DNA of 64,000 nt from an uncultured Oscillospiraceae bacterium (GTDB lineage Bacteria > Bacillota > Clostridia > Oscillospirales > Acutalibacteraceae), in assembly GCA_900541905.1 (NCBI GenBank), contig UQLQ01000009.1:1-64000 (forward strand). The letters are read 5' to 3'. Numbering within the stretch: position 1 is the stretch's first letter; each line of letters begins with the position of its first letter. Shown one piece after another: positions 43,520 through 52,504 of the stretch. The notes beneath the pieces were generated by a model. It was not told where the DNA came from, did no database searches, and saw only the letters and a list, made by a program, of their open reading frames with translations. A program made the position numbers and the translations under genes.

Positions 43520-44362
43520 TCATCTGTTTATCATATCGCATTCATCTTTTGCCTCTTTCTTATACTCTTGAAATCTTGTAATCCATTTTTCAGTCGGGAA
43601 ACACGCCTCAATTTTATCGGGGTCCCTTATATTTCTAAATAAAAGCAATTCATTGTCTTCGTTCTGCAACGATTTTCTAACCTTGATTGCAGATTGTACT
43701 GTTTCTATATAATTTTTTTCTATTGTATCATAAAATTCTATGTTTATTTTAGCTATCGCACATTCTAAATGTCTTAATGACTCTGTATAAACCATGTGTG
43801 CATGGTCGTTATACTTTTCATTTATTTCTTTTATAATATCATCTCCTCCTATCCTTTTAAATTTTTCCATATCAAAATGTGGAGTATGATATATTTGTTC
43901 AATATCAAAATTACATTTTAAATTTTCCGAATCAACAGAAACAATCAAATGTCCATGTTGACTGAAATTTCTCAAAAATTGAAGCAGTCTGTAATAAAAA
44001 TGTTCATCATAATATTTACTGCATAAATCCGGAAAACCAAATCTTTTGTAAAATTCTCGTTGTGATTCTACAAGAGTATGAAACGAACTTAAAAAACTGA
44101 TTGTTAGAGCATTTATGGCTATTCTATCATCAAAATGATAATTACGAATTACTTTATATTTATCGTTATAATAGAAAGTATAATGATTTTGTAATAAGGC
44201 TCTATTAAAAAGATATATCTTATAAAGTTGATTTCTTTCTTCCAAATATCTGGTTATTTCTATAAATGTTTCAATACTTTCTTGTTGCTCATCGTTCAAC
44301 TCTACTATGCGTTTCAATATTTCTGTTTCATCAAATGAAAAAATATGTGTTTCGGTATCCAT
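43520..44362 (-). CDS. Unrecognised 280-residue protein
   Basis: No family recognised. The 280 residues are mostly charged and helical, with little hydrophobic sequence, so it is probably cytoplasmic. Dispersed motifs: NYHFDDRIAINALTISFLSS near residue 75, FLRNFSQHGHLIVSVDSENL near residue 135. Composition is clearly richer in A and T than neighbouring genes, and it sits next to a tRNA-Leu gene, a common integration site. Both facts fit, but do not prove, horizontal acquisition. The ORF ends in MINR with no terminator seen. Confidence 0.7.
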   Translation of the reverse strand: MDTETHIFSFDETEILKRIVELNDEQQESIETFIEITRYLEERNQLYKIYLFNRALLQNHYTFYYNDKYKVIRNYHFDDRIAINALTISFLSSFHTLVESQREFYKRFGFPDLCSKYYDEHFYYRLLQFLRNFSQHGHLIVSVDSENLKCNFDIEQIYHTPHFDMEKFKRIGGDDIIKEINEKYNDHAHMVYTESLRHLECAIAKINIEFYDTIEKNYIETVQSAIKVRKSLQNEDNELLLFRNIRDPDKIEACFPTEKWITRFQEYKKEAKDECDMINR

Positions 44363-44412
44363 CCTATATCTCCAATATATTTTAAATCTGATTTATGTTT
44401 CTTACAAATAAC

Positions 44413-44467
44413 AAAAAATCCGAACTCTTTCTTCCATCATAAAAAATGGATCTGAGTTCGGATTTTT
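44413..44467 (-). terminator. Terminator of tRNA-Leu
   Basis: A 15-pair outer stem (AAAAATCCGAACTC type, arms 44413-44427 and 44454-44467) with an inner small stem and a T-rich end on the minus strand immediately after the tRNA. Confidence 0.75.
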
Positions 44468-44472
44468 GAATA

Positions 44473-44557
44473 TGGTACCGGTGGCCGGACTTGAACCGGC
44501 ACGGGTCGCCCCAACGGATTTTGAGTCCGTCACGTCTGCCAATTCCATCACACCGGC
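44473..44557 (-). tRNA. tRNA-Leu (anticodon CAA), CCA encoded
   Basis: Class II tRNA on the minus strand. Acceptor GCCGGTG pairs with CACCGGT (first pair G-U), anticodon stem ACGGA(CT)CAA(AA)TCCGT gives CAA, there is an extended variable arm, T-arm GGTTCAAGTCC, and CCA is encoded at 44473-44475. Total 85 bases. Confidence 0.95.
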
Positions 44558-44680
44558 TTAACAACGTTTTATATTATAAACGATAAATGAAAAAAATGCA
44601 ATACCTTTTTTCATTTTCTTTCATCAAAATACAAATCTATTTTAATGATTTTATATTCAAAGGACATATAGGTATAAATC

Positions 44681-44709
44681 TTGACAACTGTAATATACTA
44701 TTATATACT
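44681..44709 (+). promoter_or_regulatory. Promoter of the GntR-ABC operon, with overlapping repeat
   Basis: TTGACA and TATACT with a 17-base spacer. A direct repeat (TAATATACTA, TTATATACTG) overlaps the -10 region and is a candidate GntR operator, which would make the operon self-regulated. Confidence 0.75.
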
Positions 44710-44732
44710 GTTTATCAAAAGGAGGCTAAAAA

Positions 44733-45104
44733 ATGAATATCATCATTAATCATTCATTCATGGTACCTATTTATGAACAGATTGTCGACCAAATTAAAAC
44801 TCTCATCCGTAAAGGTGAATTAAAAGAAAATGATTCTTTGCCTTCTGTCCGCACGTTATCCAAAACATTAAAAATCAGTGCTTTAACTGTGAAAAAGGCG
44901 TACGATACTTTAGAAGCAGAAGGATTTGCAGTAACCATTCATGGTAAGGGAACTTATATTGCATCTGCAAATACAGAACTTTTACTTGAAGAACAAAAAA
45001 AGGAAATGGAACACGATTTAGAGATAGCCATTCAAAAAGGCAGAAGATGCGGCATCAGTGATGAAGATATGAAACACTTATTTGAATTACTTTTGGAGGG
45101 TTAA
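44733..45104 (+). CDS. GntR-family regulator (YtrA type)
   Basis: 123 residues: winged HTH at residues ~8-75 (MVPIYEQIVDQIKTLIRKGEL, SLPSVRTLSKTLKISALTVKKAYDTLE [two parts], HGKGTYIAS) and a short helical C-terminus, as in the YtrA subfamily that lacks a ligand domain. Such regulators usually repress the ABC exporter operon in which they lie and respond to envelope-active compounds. AAAGGAGG precedes the start. The ABC ATPase starts three bases after its stop. Confidence 0.93.
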   Translation: MNIIINHSFMVPIYEQIVDQIKTLIRKGELKENDSLPSVRTLSKTLKISALTVKKAYDTLEAEGFAVTIHGKGTYIASANTELLLEEQKKEMEHDLEIAIQKGRRCGISDEDMKHLFELLLEG

Positions 45105-45107
45105 TAT

Positions 45108-45959
45108 ATGTTAAAGATGGAACATGTAAGAAAAAACTATGAGTCTTTTTCATTAAATTGCTCATTAGAAGTGAAATCCGGCTACGTGACAGGCTTAATC
45201 GGAAAAAACGGTGCAGGAAAAAGTACAATCTTTAAGATGATATTAGGGCTCATTGCAAAAGACAGTGGAACAATCCAACTGTTTGATAAAGAGATACAGA
45301 CTTTGAATGACAAAGAAAAACAGCAGTTGGGTGTAGTTTTGTCCGATTCCGGTTTCAGCGGTTACTTAACCATTCATGATATCATTCCTATTTTAGATCA
45401 CCTCTATGAGCATTTTGATAAATCTTTCTTTGTAAAACAAATACAGAGATTTGGATTGCCGCAGAATCAAAAAATCAAAGAATTTTCAACGGGCATGAAG
45501 GCAAAGCTAAAAATTTTAACTGCCGTTTCTCATCAAGCCAAACTTTTGTTATTGGATGAACCTACTGCCGGTCTGGATGTGACTGCCAGAGATGAATTAT
45601 TGGATATGCTGAGAGAATTCATGGAACAGGATGAATCACGTTCTATTTTAATCAGCTCCCATATTTCAACAGACTTAGAAACCCTGTGTGACGACCTTTA
45701 TATGATTGATGAAGGAAAGATTATCTTTCATGAAGATACAGATGTATTGTTAAGCGATTACGCCTTGCTTAAAGCAACCCCGCAGCAATACACAAATATG
45801 GATAAACAATATATTTTAAAATGTAAAAAAGAAAACTACGGATATCGTTGCCTGACCAATCAAAAACAATACTACCTGGAGAATGAGCCGAATATCGCTA
45901 TTGAAAATGGGACCATCGATGAAGTCATCACAATGATGAGTGGAGGTGCAGAAATATGA
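45108..45959 (+). CDS. ABC transporter ATP-binding protein
   Basis: 283 residues: Walker A GLIGKNGAGKST, Q-loop near 80, signature EFSTGMKAKLKILTA (divergent LSGGQ), Walker B LLLLDEPTAGLD, and ISSHIS (H-loop). It pairs with the ABC-2 permease gene that overlaps its stop codon by four bases. Upstream is the YtrA-type regulator, so the operon probably encodes a drug or peptide efflux system; the substrate is unknown. Confidence 0.94.
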   Translation: MLKMEHVRKNYESFSLNCSLEVKSGYVTGLIGKNGAGKSTIFKMILGLIAKDSGTIQLFDKEIQTLNDKEKQQLGVVLSDSGFSGYLTIHDIIPILDHLYEHFDKSFFVKQIQRFGLPQNQKIKEFSTGMKAKLKILTAVSHQAKLLLLDEPTAGLDVTARDELLDMLREFMEQDESRSILISSHISTDLETLCDDLYMIDEGKIIFHEDTDVLLSDYALLKATPQQYTNMDKQYILKCKKENYGYRCLTNQKQYYLENEPNIAIENGTIDEVITMMSGGAEI

Positions 45960-46615
45960 AAGGATTATTGATAAAAGATTTCAAATTGCTGAAAGTACAA
46001 AAAAATTTCTTTTTGCTCATTTTATGCATTGCAATCGGAATAGAGATTTTCACCAACAGTACATCATCTTCTTTCATCATCGACTTCTTATCATTCGTCG
46101 CCACATTATTTACGCTCAGCTCAATTAGCTACGATGAATTTGATAACGGCAATGCTTTCCTCTTCTCCTTGCCTATTACACGAAAAAGTTATGTAATTGA
46201 AAAATATGGATTTGGCATGATACTGGGAAGCAGCTTTTGGGCATTTGGAACACTGATTGTGATTCTGAAAGAAGTAATCACACATAAATATGTATCAATA
46301 GACACCGTAATAGCAGCTTTTATCATTTTACCTATTGTATTTGCAGTTTTAGCGGTTATGTTACCGTTTCAATTAAAGTTTGGCGGAGAAAAAGGACGAA
46401 TTGCAATCATCTGTACTTTAGTCATCGTATTTCTGATAGGTATTGTCATAACAAAAGTAGCAAATGCATTCAATATCAATTTGAGTTTTCTCTTCCATGA
46501 AATAGCCACCCTCAACAGCATAATTCTCATACTTGTCATAATTGGTATCACCTTTTTCATGTTATTTGTCTCTTATCGTATTAGCTTATCCATTATGAAG
46601 AAAAAAGAATTCTAA
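45956..46615 (+). CDS. ABC-2 type transporter permease
   Basis: Membrane component of 219 residues with about six hydrophobic segments (LLILCIAIGIEIFT..., FIILPIVFAVLAVMLPFQ, IICTLVIVFLIGIVIT and others) and a short soluble gap. The start ATGA overlaps the ATPase gene stop. It resembles the single-chain ABC-2 permeases seen with YtrA-type regulators. A strong palindromic terminator lies about 100 bases downstream. Confidence 0.88.
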   Translation: MKGLLIKDFKLLKVQKNFFLLILCIAIGIEIFTNSTSSSFIIDFLSFVATLFTLSSISYDEFDNGNAFLFSLPITRKSYVIEKYGFGMILGSSFWAFGTLIVILKEVITHKYVSIDTVIAAFIILPIVFAVLAVMLPFQLKFGGEKGRIAIICTLVIVFLIGIVITKVANAFNINLSFLFHEIATLNSIILILVIIGITFFMLFVSYRISLSIMKKKEF

Positions 46616-46922
46616 GAACGATGCAACCTTTATTACTCCAATGTCATAAAAAAGTGATAGTGAAACAACAAAAGCATCAGGACAACTAACTGAAAAACAT
46701 ATAAAAAGCAATTCACATAAAATAAAAGCAAGCTGCAAATTTGCAGCTTGCTTTTATTTATATAATATAACAACCCAGCAATAACAGCAAAGCAAATATG
46801 AAAAGGAAGCCTTTCCATATTCTAAATTTTGGCTGTTAAGAGAATGTTTTCACGTTGTGTCTATGAGAAATCGAATAGCATTTTTTATATCATAAGGTTA
46901 TCTGATAACACCAAGAATCATA
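46616..46922. other. Intergenic region with a long palindromic terminator
   Basis: No gene is supported here. A perfect 20-pair palindrome (arms 46720-46739 and 46740-46759, no unpaired loop) ends the ABC operon; hairpin formation would open a few central bases. The remainder shows only AT-rich sequence and no convincing promoter. Confidence 0.6.
46720..46762. terminator. Terminator of the GntR-ABC operon
   Basis: Perfect inverted repeat centred at 46739/46740 whose arms end in AAAATAAA and TTTTATTT, allowing termination from either direction. Confidence 0.8.
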
Positions 46923-47786
46923 TTATTTAGATAATCTGATATAGTGGTTGGCTTCTCTTAACATATGGTCGGCAAACAACGGAAGAATGACGGAAGGAAT
47001 GTAAAATTGAGGTGCGGTTCCTGTGATTTCCGGCTCACTTTCAATGTTTTTCATAGTACAGGCAGCTTTTTGATCCAATTCGTCCAGCATTTTTTGATAA
47101 GATGCTGCAAATGTACTGCAAGATTGAATCAATTCGTTATTTGCTGAATTTAAAATTGCTCTCACATATTGTGTATGTTCCAATACGGAATGATCCCAGA
47201 ACAAATCTACTTGTGTCATATCGTCACAGGAGAATTCTTCTTCATTATCAAAATTAATAATGTAGCTTCTGTAGCTTTGTGCCTCATGTACAAGATGCTT
47301 TACAAAATTAGGGTAGCTGGTAGAAAAAATACTGCTTGCCATTAATTCTTTTAAAATATTTTCTTCAAAATCAATGATACCGTCAAGAATACGAATTGCA
47401 GAACGATTCAGCAGCAATACTTGATTTGCCAATTTAGGGCTTATGTATGCATTATCTTCTCCTTGCATATCCTCTTCCATTGCTGTGATAGCACGGTCAA
47501 TAGAAATACCTGTAAAACGCTGTACTTCTCTTTCTGCACTTTGGGTATACTCTGTTACCAATTCAGCAGATTGAATGATATCTTTTGACAGTACGCCATG
47601 ACTTAGTTTCACGGCCTGATTTAAGATTTTTTCAAACTGTACTTTATAACGGTCTGCTTCTTTTGCAATATGTTGATTCATACCTGCAAAGCTAACTTCC
47701 AGAAAAATAGCGTGCTCTTTCATCATTCTGGAAAAGAATAAGTGGTGCTCCAAAGATAATACTACACTGTTGCGGTTTGTAACCAT
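46923..47786 (-). CDS. DUF2935 protein
   Basis: 287 residues from ATG 47786, with GGAGG nine bases upstream; the open frame extends to 48269 but nothing upstream supports translation. Sequence begins MVTNRNSVVLSLEHHLFFSRMM and has many His and Glu residues in long helices, with a second related half (FWDHSVLEHTQYVRAILN) that carries H and E in matching places. This suggests a duplicated four-helix-bundle, as reported for DUF2935 proteins, possibly binding a metal. The biological role is unknown. Confidence 0.82.
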   Translation of the reverse strand: MVTNRNSVVLSLEHHLFFSRMMKEHAIFLEVSFAGMNQHIAKEADRYKVQFEKILNQAVKLSHGVLSKDIIQSAELVTEYTQSAEREVQRFTGISIDRAITAMEEDMQGEDNAYISPKLANQVLLLNRSAIRILDGIIDFEENILKELMASSIFSTSYPNFVKHLVHEAQSYRSYIINFDNEEEFSCDDMTQVDLFWDHSVLEHTQYVRAILNSANNELIQSCSTFAASYQKMLDELDQKAACTMKNIESEPEITGTAPQFYIPSVILPLFADHMLREANHYIRLSK

Positions 47787-48160
47787 AAAGATCAACCTCC
47801 AAAAGTTCATTTGTCTAAGTATACGAACCGTACAAAATTTTATGCATTCCACTGGTAATGATGCATAAATACATGTAAGAGAATACGACACAACACATCT
47901 ATTATCTACCTTTTTTATATGCACTGTTTTAAAATTTATCATACTTTTCCGTTTGTATTGAACAAAGAAGCGTTCTGTGTACATAAAAAACCTGTCATAT
48001 TTATAAAATTTTACGATATCTGATTTATACAAATCGTACCGTGAATTTTCATCTATTCCATACAAATTTGGTTGCGTATTTGACAAAAAATATAAAATAC
48101 TGGCAAAACAAATAAAAGCATACACAACTACCGTTTTGGATAATTGTGTATACTTTCTTA
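47787..48160. other. Intergenic region between hydE and the DUF2935 gene
   Basis: AT-rich spacer of 374 bases. It contains a hairpin that probably ends hydE (48116-48155). A partly matching -10 box for the DUF2935 gene may lie near 47905, but no full promoter is clear. No gene is supported. Confidence 0.55.
48116..48155 (-). terminator. Terminator of hydE
   Basis: A 12-pair stem with one G-U pair (AAGTATACACAA / TTGTGTATGCTT) and a T-rich tail on the minus strand directly after the hydE stop. Confidence 0.75.
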
Positions 48161-49204
48161 TCATGAGATAGGAACAAAGTCTCCGCGTTCCGCCGCTAAA
48201 TGATACCCTATGGAATTCATTCTTCCTTCCAAACAGTTCCTGCACTCGGCAGCTTCGTCTCCCGTACAAATTTTATTGTCATACAGCATATATTTTTCTC
48301 TCACATCCAACGGCGAAAGATTCGGCATAACCACGTTTGCTCCTGCCAAAATTCCCAACTCACGTCCTTTTGGATGAATGGTTCCCAAAGCAGTGGTTGA
48401 CGGCAAAAGTACATTTGGAATCATCAAACGCAAAATACCAATCAAAAACAGCGTCATTTCCAACGTACCTGCTGTTTCATTCGCAAATGGCGTGTCATGA
48501 TGAGGAATAAACGGACCGATTCCCACCATCTGAGGAGAGAATTCTTTGATAAATAATAAATCACTAACCAAATCTTCTTTGGTCTGATTGGGAGAGCCCA
48601 CCATAAATCCGGTACCTACCTGGTAGCCTATTTCCTTCAGATTGTTTAAACAAGCGATACGGTGTTCCAAAGACAAATTCTTTGGATGCAATGTACGGTA
48701 ATGTTCTGCGTTTGCTGTTTCGTGGCGGAGCAAATAACGGTCGGCTCCCGCTTGATACAGACGGGTATAAGAATCATAACTGCGTTCTCCCAAAGACAGT
48801 GTAATGGCACAATCGGGATACTGCTGTTTGATACTTTGGATTAAATCAACCAAAAACTCATCTGTAAATTGTCCGTCTTCTCCTCCTTGCAGTACAAACG
48901 TGCGAAATCCCAACGGATAGCCTACTTTGCAGCAAGACAATACCTGCTCTTTTGTCAGACGGTAACGGTCTATATTCTGGTTGCTCCTGCGGATGCCACA
49001 ATAATAGCAATCATTTTTGCAGTAGTTTGTCAGTTCAATCAATCCTCTGGTATACACTTTGTGGTCAAAATGTTCCTTTTGACGTATACGGGCTTTTTCA
49101 AACAAATAACTGCTGTTTTCTTCATCTATGTGTTCCAGTAATTGAAGCAGCTGCTCGCCGCTTAAGATTCCTGTTTCAAATAATTGGTCAATCCATTGTT
49201 TCAT
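48161..49204 (-). CDS. hydE: [FeFe]-hydrogenase maturase HydE (radical SAM)
   Basis: Radical SAM enzyme that helps build the 2Fe subcluster of [FeFe] hydrogenase. The 347 residues carry the cluster motif YCKNDCYYCGIRRSN near residue 65, VLQGGEDG near residue 105, VGTGFMVGSPNQT near residue 200 and PLDVREKYMLYDNKICTG near 305. The gene is separated from the hydrogenase genes and from hydF and hydG, none of which are adjacent. It lies immediately after the gamma-glutamylcysteine ligase gene. BioB-like paralogues such as PylB are an alternative but the pyrrolysine system is not seen. Confidence 0.88.
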   Translation of the reverse strand: MKQWIDQLFETGILSGEQLLQLLEHIDEENSSYLFEKARIRQKEHFDHKVYTRGLIELTNYCKNDCYYCGIRRSNQNIDRYRLTKEQVLSCCKVGYPLGFRTFVLQGGEDGQFTDEFLVDLIQSIKQQYPDCAITLSLGERSYDSYTRLYQAGADRYLLRHETANAEHYRTLHPKNLSLEHRIACLNNLKEIGYQVGTGFMVGSPNQTKEDLVSDLLFIKEFSPQMVGIGPFIPHHDTPFANETAGTLEMTLFLIGILRLMIPNVLLPSTTALGTIHPKGRELGILAGANVVMPNLSPLDVREKYMLYDNKICTGDEAAECRNCLEGRMNSIGYHLAAERGDFVPIS

Positions 49205-49239
49205 GGCTTCTGCACCACTTTCTTTGCACCATTTGCAAA

Positions 49240-50628
49240 TTATTTTAATATACCATACGCTTCAATTAACTGCTGCATTGTTTTTCCTTCCTGCTCTCTG
49301 TTTAAAATACGACGGGCAGGATTCATCATTGTTTGTGCTCGTTCAAACAACGGTTCCAAATAACATTCTTCATTCAAATTACGCTGGATTAATCCTTGTT
49401 TTGCCAGTTCCAAAACTTTTAAAGTAAGCGCTTGCACCGCTTGCTGATTCAACTCTTTCGGAAATTCCAACTCAATCAACATTTTTCTTAATTCGGAAGG
49501 CGAGTATCCTTGTTTATATACGCTTCTGTCTTGATACAACAATGTTTCCAACTCATTCAATTTTTCTTGCAGACCGACATGGAATGCCGCTACGCACATG
49601 CATTCACTGACAGGCTGACAACATGCACTGCGATATTCTATGGTTCCTCTAAAGGTTAAGTCCTCAAATTTATAGCTTCTTAAATACTCCAAGTCAGAAG
49701 GTTCCGGATGAAAGACGTACGGTATAAAATGGTCACCGTTGAAAATCATACCTTCAACAGACTCCAATTGGAAAAACTGTTCTGCGGGAATTGGAGTAAA
49801 ATAAATATATTTTCCGTCTCTTGCCACATTGAACAGCGAGGTGCGCTTAATATATTCCACCAATTCTTCAATATCTGTCAATTCAATCTCGAACATACCA
49901 ACATTATGAGGATTATAACCATACATACTGGAATCCCAGAAGCGGTCACGCGCACTGACCAAATTAAACTCCGGATCTAATAACAAAGAATTGGAAAACA
50001 AAACAGCTTTTATGGGTTCCAAACGATTCATTGTATTGATGGTACGAATCAAATTTTCTTCCGACACATCCAACTGAACTTGAGAAGCGCAGGAATAAGA
50101 ACCAAAGTTGGGTCTGGAGTGAAATGCCTTAAATCGTGGATGCTCCACATAAGACTCCAAATGATGCTGAATCATACGGTATCTTTGCCCAGGCAACGCA
50201 TTGTTATCATTATAAATGCCATAGGGGCTTACTCCCATACCTGTCATGCGATAATGATATTTATCAAGCTCTTTTTCCAGGAATTGATAGTATGTTTTGA
50301 AACGTTCATATGCGATATGCAAATTAGATACGGTACCCATGGAAAATTCTACATTGCAGTAAGAATAATCAAATGAGATGGTATCCCCTGTTTCTTGATT
50401 GGACAAACAATAAATATCGCCGTTATCATCGCGTTTTTCTATTTTTAAATCAAATGCTTCTCTCAAAGCCAATACTACTTTTTGAATGACGCTGAAATCA
50501 ATTTTTTCTTGACTCATATTCAAAATTGGAATTTCAAATTCAATCCCAATCATATAGCCTTTTTTATGCTTGGTCGGTACAATATATTTTTCGTAAATTG
50601 CTTTGTCTATATCAAATTGCTTCATCAT
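49240..50628 (-). CDS. Glutamate-cysteine ligase family protein
   Basis: The 462-residue protein is of the GCS2-like fold: GYMIGIEFEIPIL at residue ~24, SFDYSYCNVEFSMGTVSNL near residue 84, PGQRYRMIQHHLE near residue 155 and the arginine-rich FRGTIEYRSACCQPVSE near residue 345. This suggests synthesis of gamma-glutamylcysteine, but family members in Clostridia can use other amines. No gshB follows. RBS AAAGGTGATGT precedes ATGATG. HydE is just downstream. Confidence 0.8.
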   Translation of the reverse strand: MMKQFDIDKAIYEKYIVPTKHKKGYMIGIEFEIPILNMSQEKIDFSVIQKVVLALREAFDLKIEKRDDNGDIYCLSNQETGDTISFDYSYCNVEFSMGTVSNLHIAYERFKTYYQFLEKELDKYHYRMTGMGVSPYGIYNDNNALPGQRYRMIQHHLESYVEHPRFKAFHSRPNFGSYSCASQVQLDVSEENLIRTINTMNRLEPIKAVLFSNSLLLDPEFNLVSARDRFWDSSMYGYNPHNVGMFEIELTDIEELVEYIKRTSLFNVARDGKYIYFTPIPAEQFFQLESVEGMIFNGDHFIPYVFHPEPSDLEYLRSYKFEDLTFRGTIEYRSACCQPVSECMCVAAFHVGLQEKLNELETLLYQDRSVYKQGYSPSELRKMLIELEFPKELNQQAVQALTLKVLELAKQGLIQRNLNEECYLEPLFERAQTMMNPARRILNREQEGKTMQQLIEAYGILK

Positions 50629-51112
50629 ACATCACCTTTCTGCATATATGCAGTATTCATACGTATTATGATAGTAACATAAAATTCTATGTTTGCATAT
50701 TACCATTATCATATGTGCAAAAATTATTTTAAACCAAATATTTTGTGATTTTTCATTCAAATGGAACTCTAATAAATACCTACTAAATCAGTACTGTTTA
50801 AATTTTATCTGCAACCATTCTGTTTGTCAAGTAATGATAGATTTTCTTTCAAAAACTTTCATTGATTCACCGGTAATAACCGCCTATTTGCACAATATAC
50901 ATTGATAAATTCAGATAAGTTGCCTAATACAAGCTGTGAAAACAACATAATTCCAATGGAATTTGTGTATACATTGTATAGCACCGGGTAAATACGATTC
51001 GGAAACAAAACAACGAAAAAAGAATCTCGGGTACACTCGGGATTCTTTCTTTTTCAAAACGCGTATCTCAAATCAGCCATGAATAAAACTTACGTAATAC
51101 AGGAGGGACGGT
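50629..51112. other. Intergenic region upstream of the decarboxylase operon
   Basis: Divergent promoter region of 484 bases between the minus-strand ligase and plus-strand oadA. I see no gene. The oadA leader contains a terminator-like hairpin at 51019-51048. No convincing complete promoter could be identified for either operon. Confidence 0.55.
51016..51054 (+). promoter_or_regulatory. Terminator-like hairpin in the oadA leader
   Basis: An 11-pair stem with a G-U pair (AAAGAATCTCG / CGGGATTCTTT) and an eight-base loop, followed by TCTTTTT, about 60 bases before the oadA start. It could attenuate the operon or end a short transcript from upstream. Confidence 0.55.
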
Positions 51113-52492
51113 ATGGCATCCATTTCCATAACAGAAACAGTACTGAGAGACGGCAACCAGTCTTTCATGGCAACCCGAATGCCTCTAAAATCATTTGAGT
51201 CTATATTAAGTACTATGGACAAAGCCGGATATGGCTCCATAGAATGCTGGGGCGGCGCTACATTTGATTCCTGTTTGCGTTACTTAAATGAAGACCCGTG
51301 GGAACGACTCAGAATCATACGCAATCGCATGCCCAATTCTAAATTGCAAATGCTGCTGCGAGGAAGAAATCTGCTGGGATATCAACCATATTCCGATGAA
51401 ATCATCCGTAACTTTATTCGTTGCTGTGTCAAAAACGGAATTGACATCATACGTATCTTTGATGCTCTCAATGATATTGAAAATATCAAAGTGGCAGTAG
51501 ACGAAACCATATGCCAAGGCGCACACGCATCGGGAGCAATTTGTTACACCATAAGTCCTGTACATACACTTGACAGCTATATCACACTTGCAAAGCAAAT
51601 GGAAGCATTGGGCGTTCATTCCATTTGCATTAAGGATATGGCAGGAATTTTAAGCCCACAACAAGCATTTGATCTGGTTACCGCTCTAAAGAAAACCGTA
51701 AACCTTCCTATTGTTTTACATACACACTGCACAACAGGGCTTGCTTTTATGACCTGTATGAAAGCCGTTGAAGCTGGCGTCGATGTGATTGATACTGCCA
51801 TATCCAGCTTTTCCGGAGGAAGTTCGCAGCCTGCTACAGAAACGCTTGTTTATGCCTTAGAGGAATTGGGAATTCATACGGGAATTGACCAATCATTATT
51901 AAAAAAAATCAATGAACATTTTACTTCCGTTCGTCAGGAAGCTCTCACGGACGGGGTATTGAATCCCATTGTACTGACAACGGATACCAACGCATTGCTT
52001 TATCAAATTCCAGGAGGTATGCTCTCTAATTTGATTTCCCAATTAAAAACACAGCATGCAGAACATCGTTTCTATGAAGTACTTCAGGAAGTACCAAAAG
52101 TGCGAAAAGATTTAGGTTATCCTCCTTTGGTAACGCCCATGAGTCAAATGATTGGAGCACAGGCGGTCACTAACATTTTAACAGGGAGTCGTTATCACAT
52201 CATCGGAAAAGAAATTTGTGCATACGTAAACGGAGCATACGGCACAGCGCCCGGAAACATAGATGCAACATTAAAAAACTTAGTGCAAGAAAAACAACAA
52301 GCATCGAATACCATATCGGAACTGCCGAAAAGCATGTCCGCTGCAGCAAAGGAGCTGGGAGAGTTGGCCGAAAAAGAAGAAGATATTTTATCTTATCTTG
52401 CATTTCCGCAGACAGCTGTTTCTTATTTGAAAAATCGAAAAAAGGAAAAAGAACATTGCTGCCCTTATATGATTACACAACTGTCTGAATAA
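51113..52492 (+). CDS. oadA: Oxaloacetate/pyruvate carboxyltransferase alpha subunit
   Basis: Carboxyltransferase that moves the carboxyl group from oxaloacetate to biotin. The 459 residues show ETVLRDGNQSFMATRM (metal-binding Asp), IECWGGATFDSCLRYLNEDPW, LRGRNLLGYQ, CIKDMAGILSP and VLHTHCTTGLA, all typical of OadA. The C-terminal biotin domain of the fused type is absent; it is encoded separately. AGGAGG precedes the ATG. First gene of the oadA-oadG-BCCP-oadB operon. Confidence 0.95.
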   Translation: MASISITETVLRDGNQSFMATRMPLKSFESILSTMDKAGYGSIECWGGATFDSCLRYLNEDPWERLRIIRNRMPNSKLQMLLRGRNLLGYQPYSDEIIRNFIRCCVKNGIDIIRIFDALNDIENIKVAVDETICQGAHASGAICYTISPVHTLDSYITLAKQMEALGVHSICIKDMAGILSPQQAFDLVTALKKTVNLPIVLHTHCTTGLAFMTCMKAVEAGVDVIDTAISSFSGGSSQPATETLVYALEELGIHTGIDQSLLKKINEHFTSVRQEALTDGVLNPIVLTTDTNALLYQIPGGMLSNLISQLKTQHAEHRFYEVLQEVPKVRKDLGYPPLVTPMSQMIGAQAVTNILTGSRYHIIGKEICAYVNGAYGTAPGNIDATLKNLVQEKQQASNTISELPKSMSAAAKELGELAEKEEDILSYLAFPQTAVSYLKNRKKEKEHCCPYMITQLSE

Positions 52493-52504
52493 GGAGGTCG
52501 CTTT

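Noticed and set aside
46633..46818. Hydrophobic 61-residue frame on the minus strand
   Set aside because: It reads across the palindromic terminator of the ABC operon and has no ribosome-binding sequence.
46923..48269. Longer start for the DUF2935 gene, to 48269
   Set aside because: The upstream part has no ribosome-binding sequence and would overlap the end of hydE; ATG 47786 has GGAGG.
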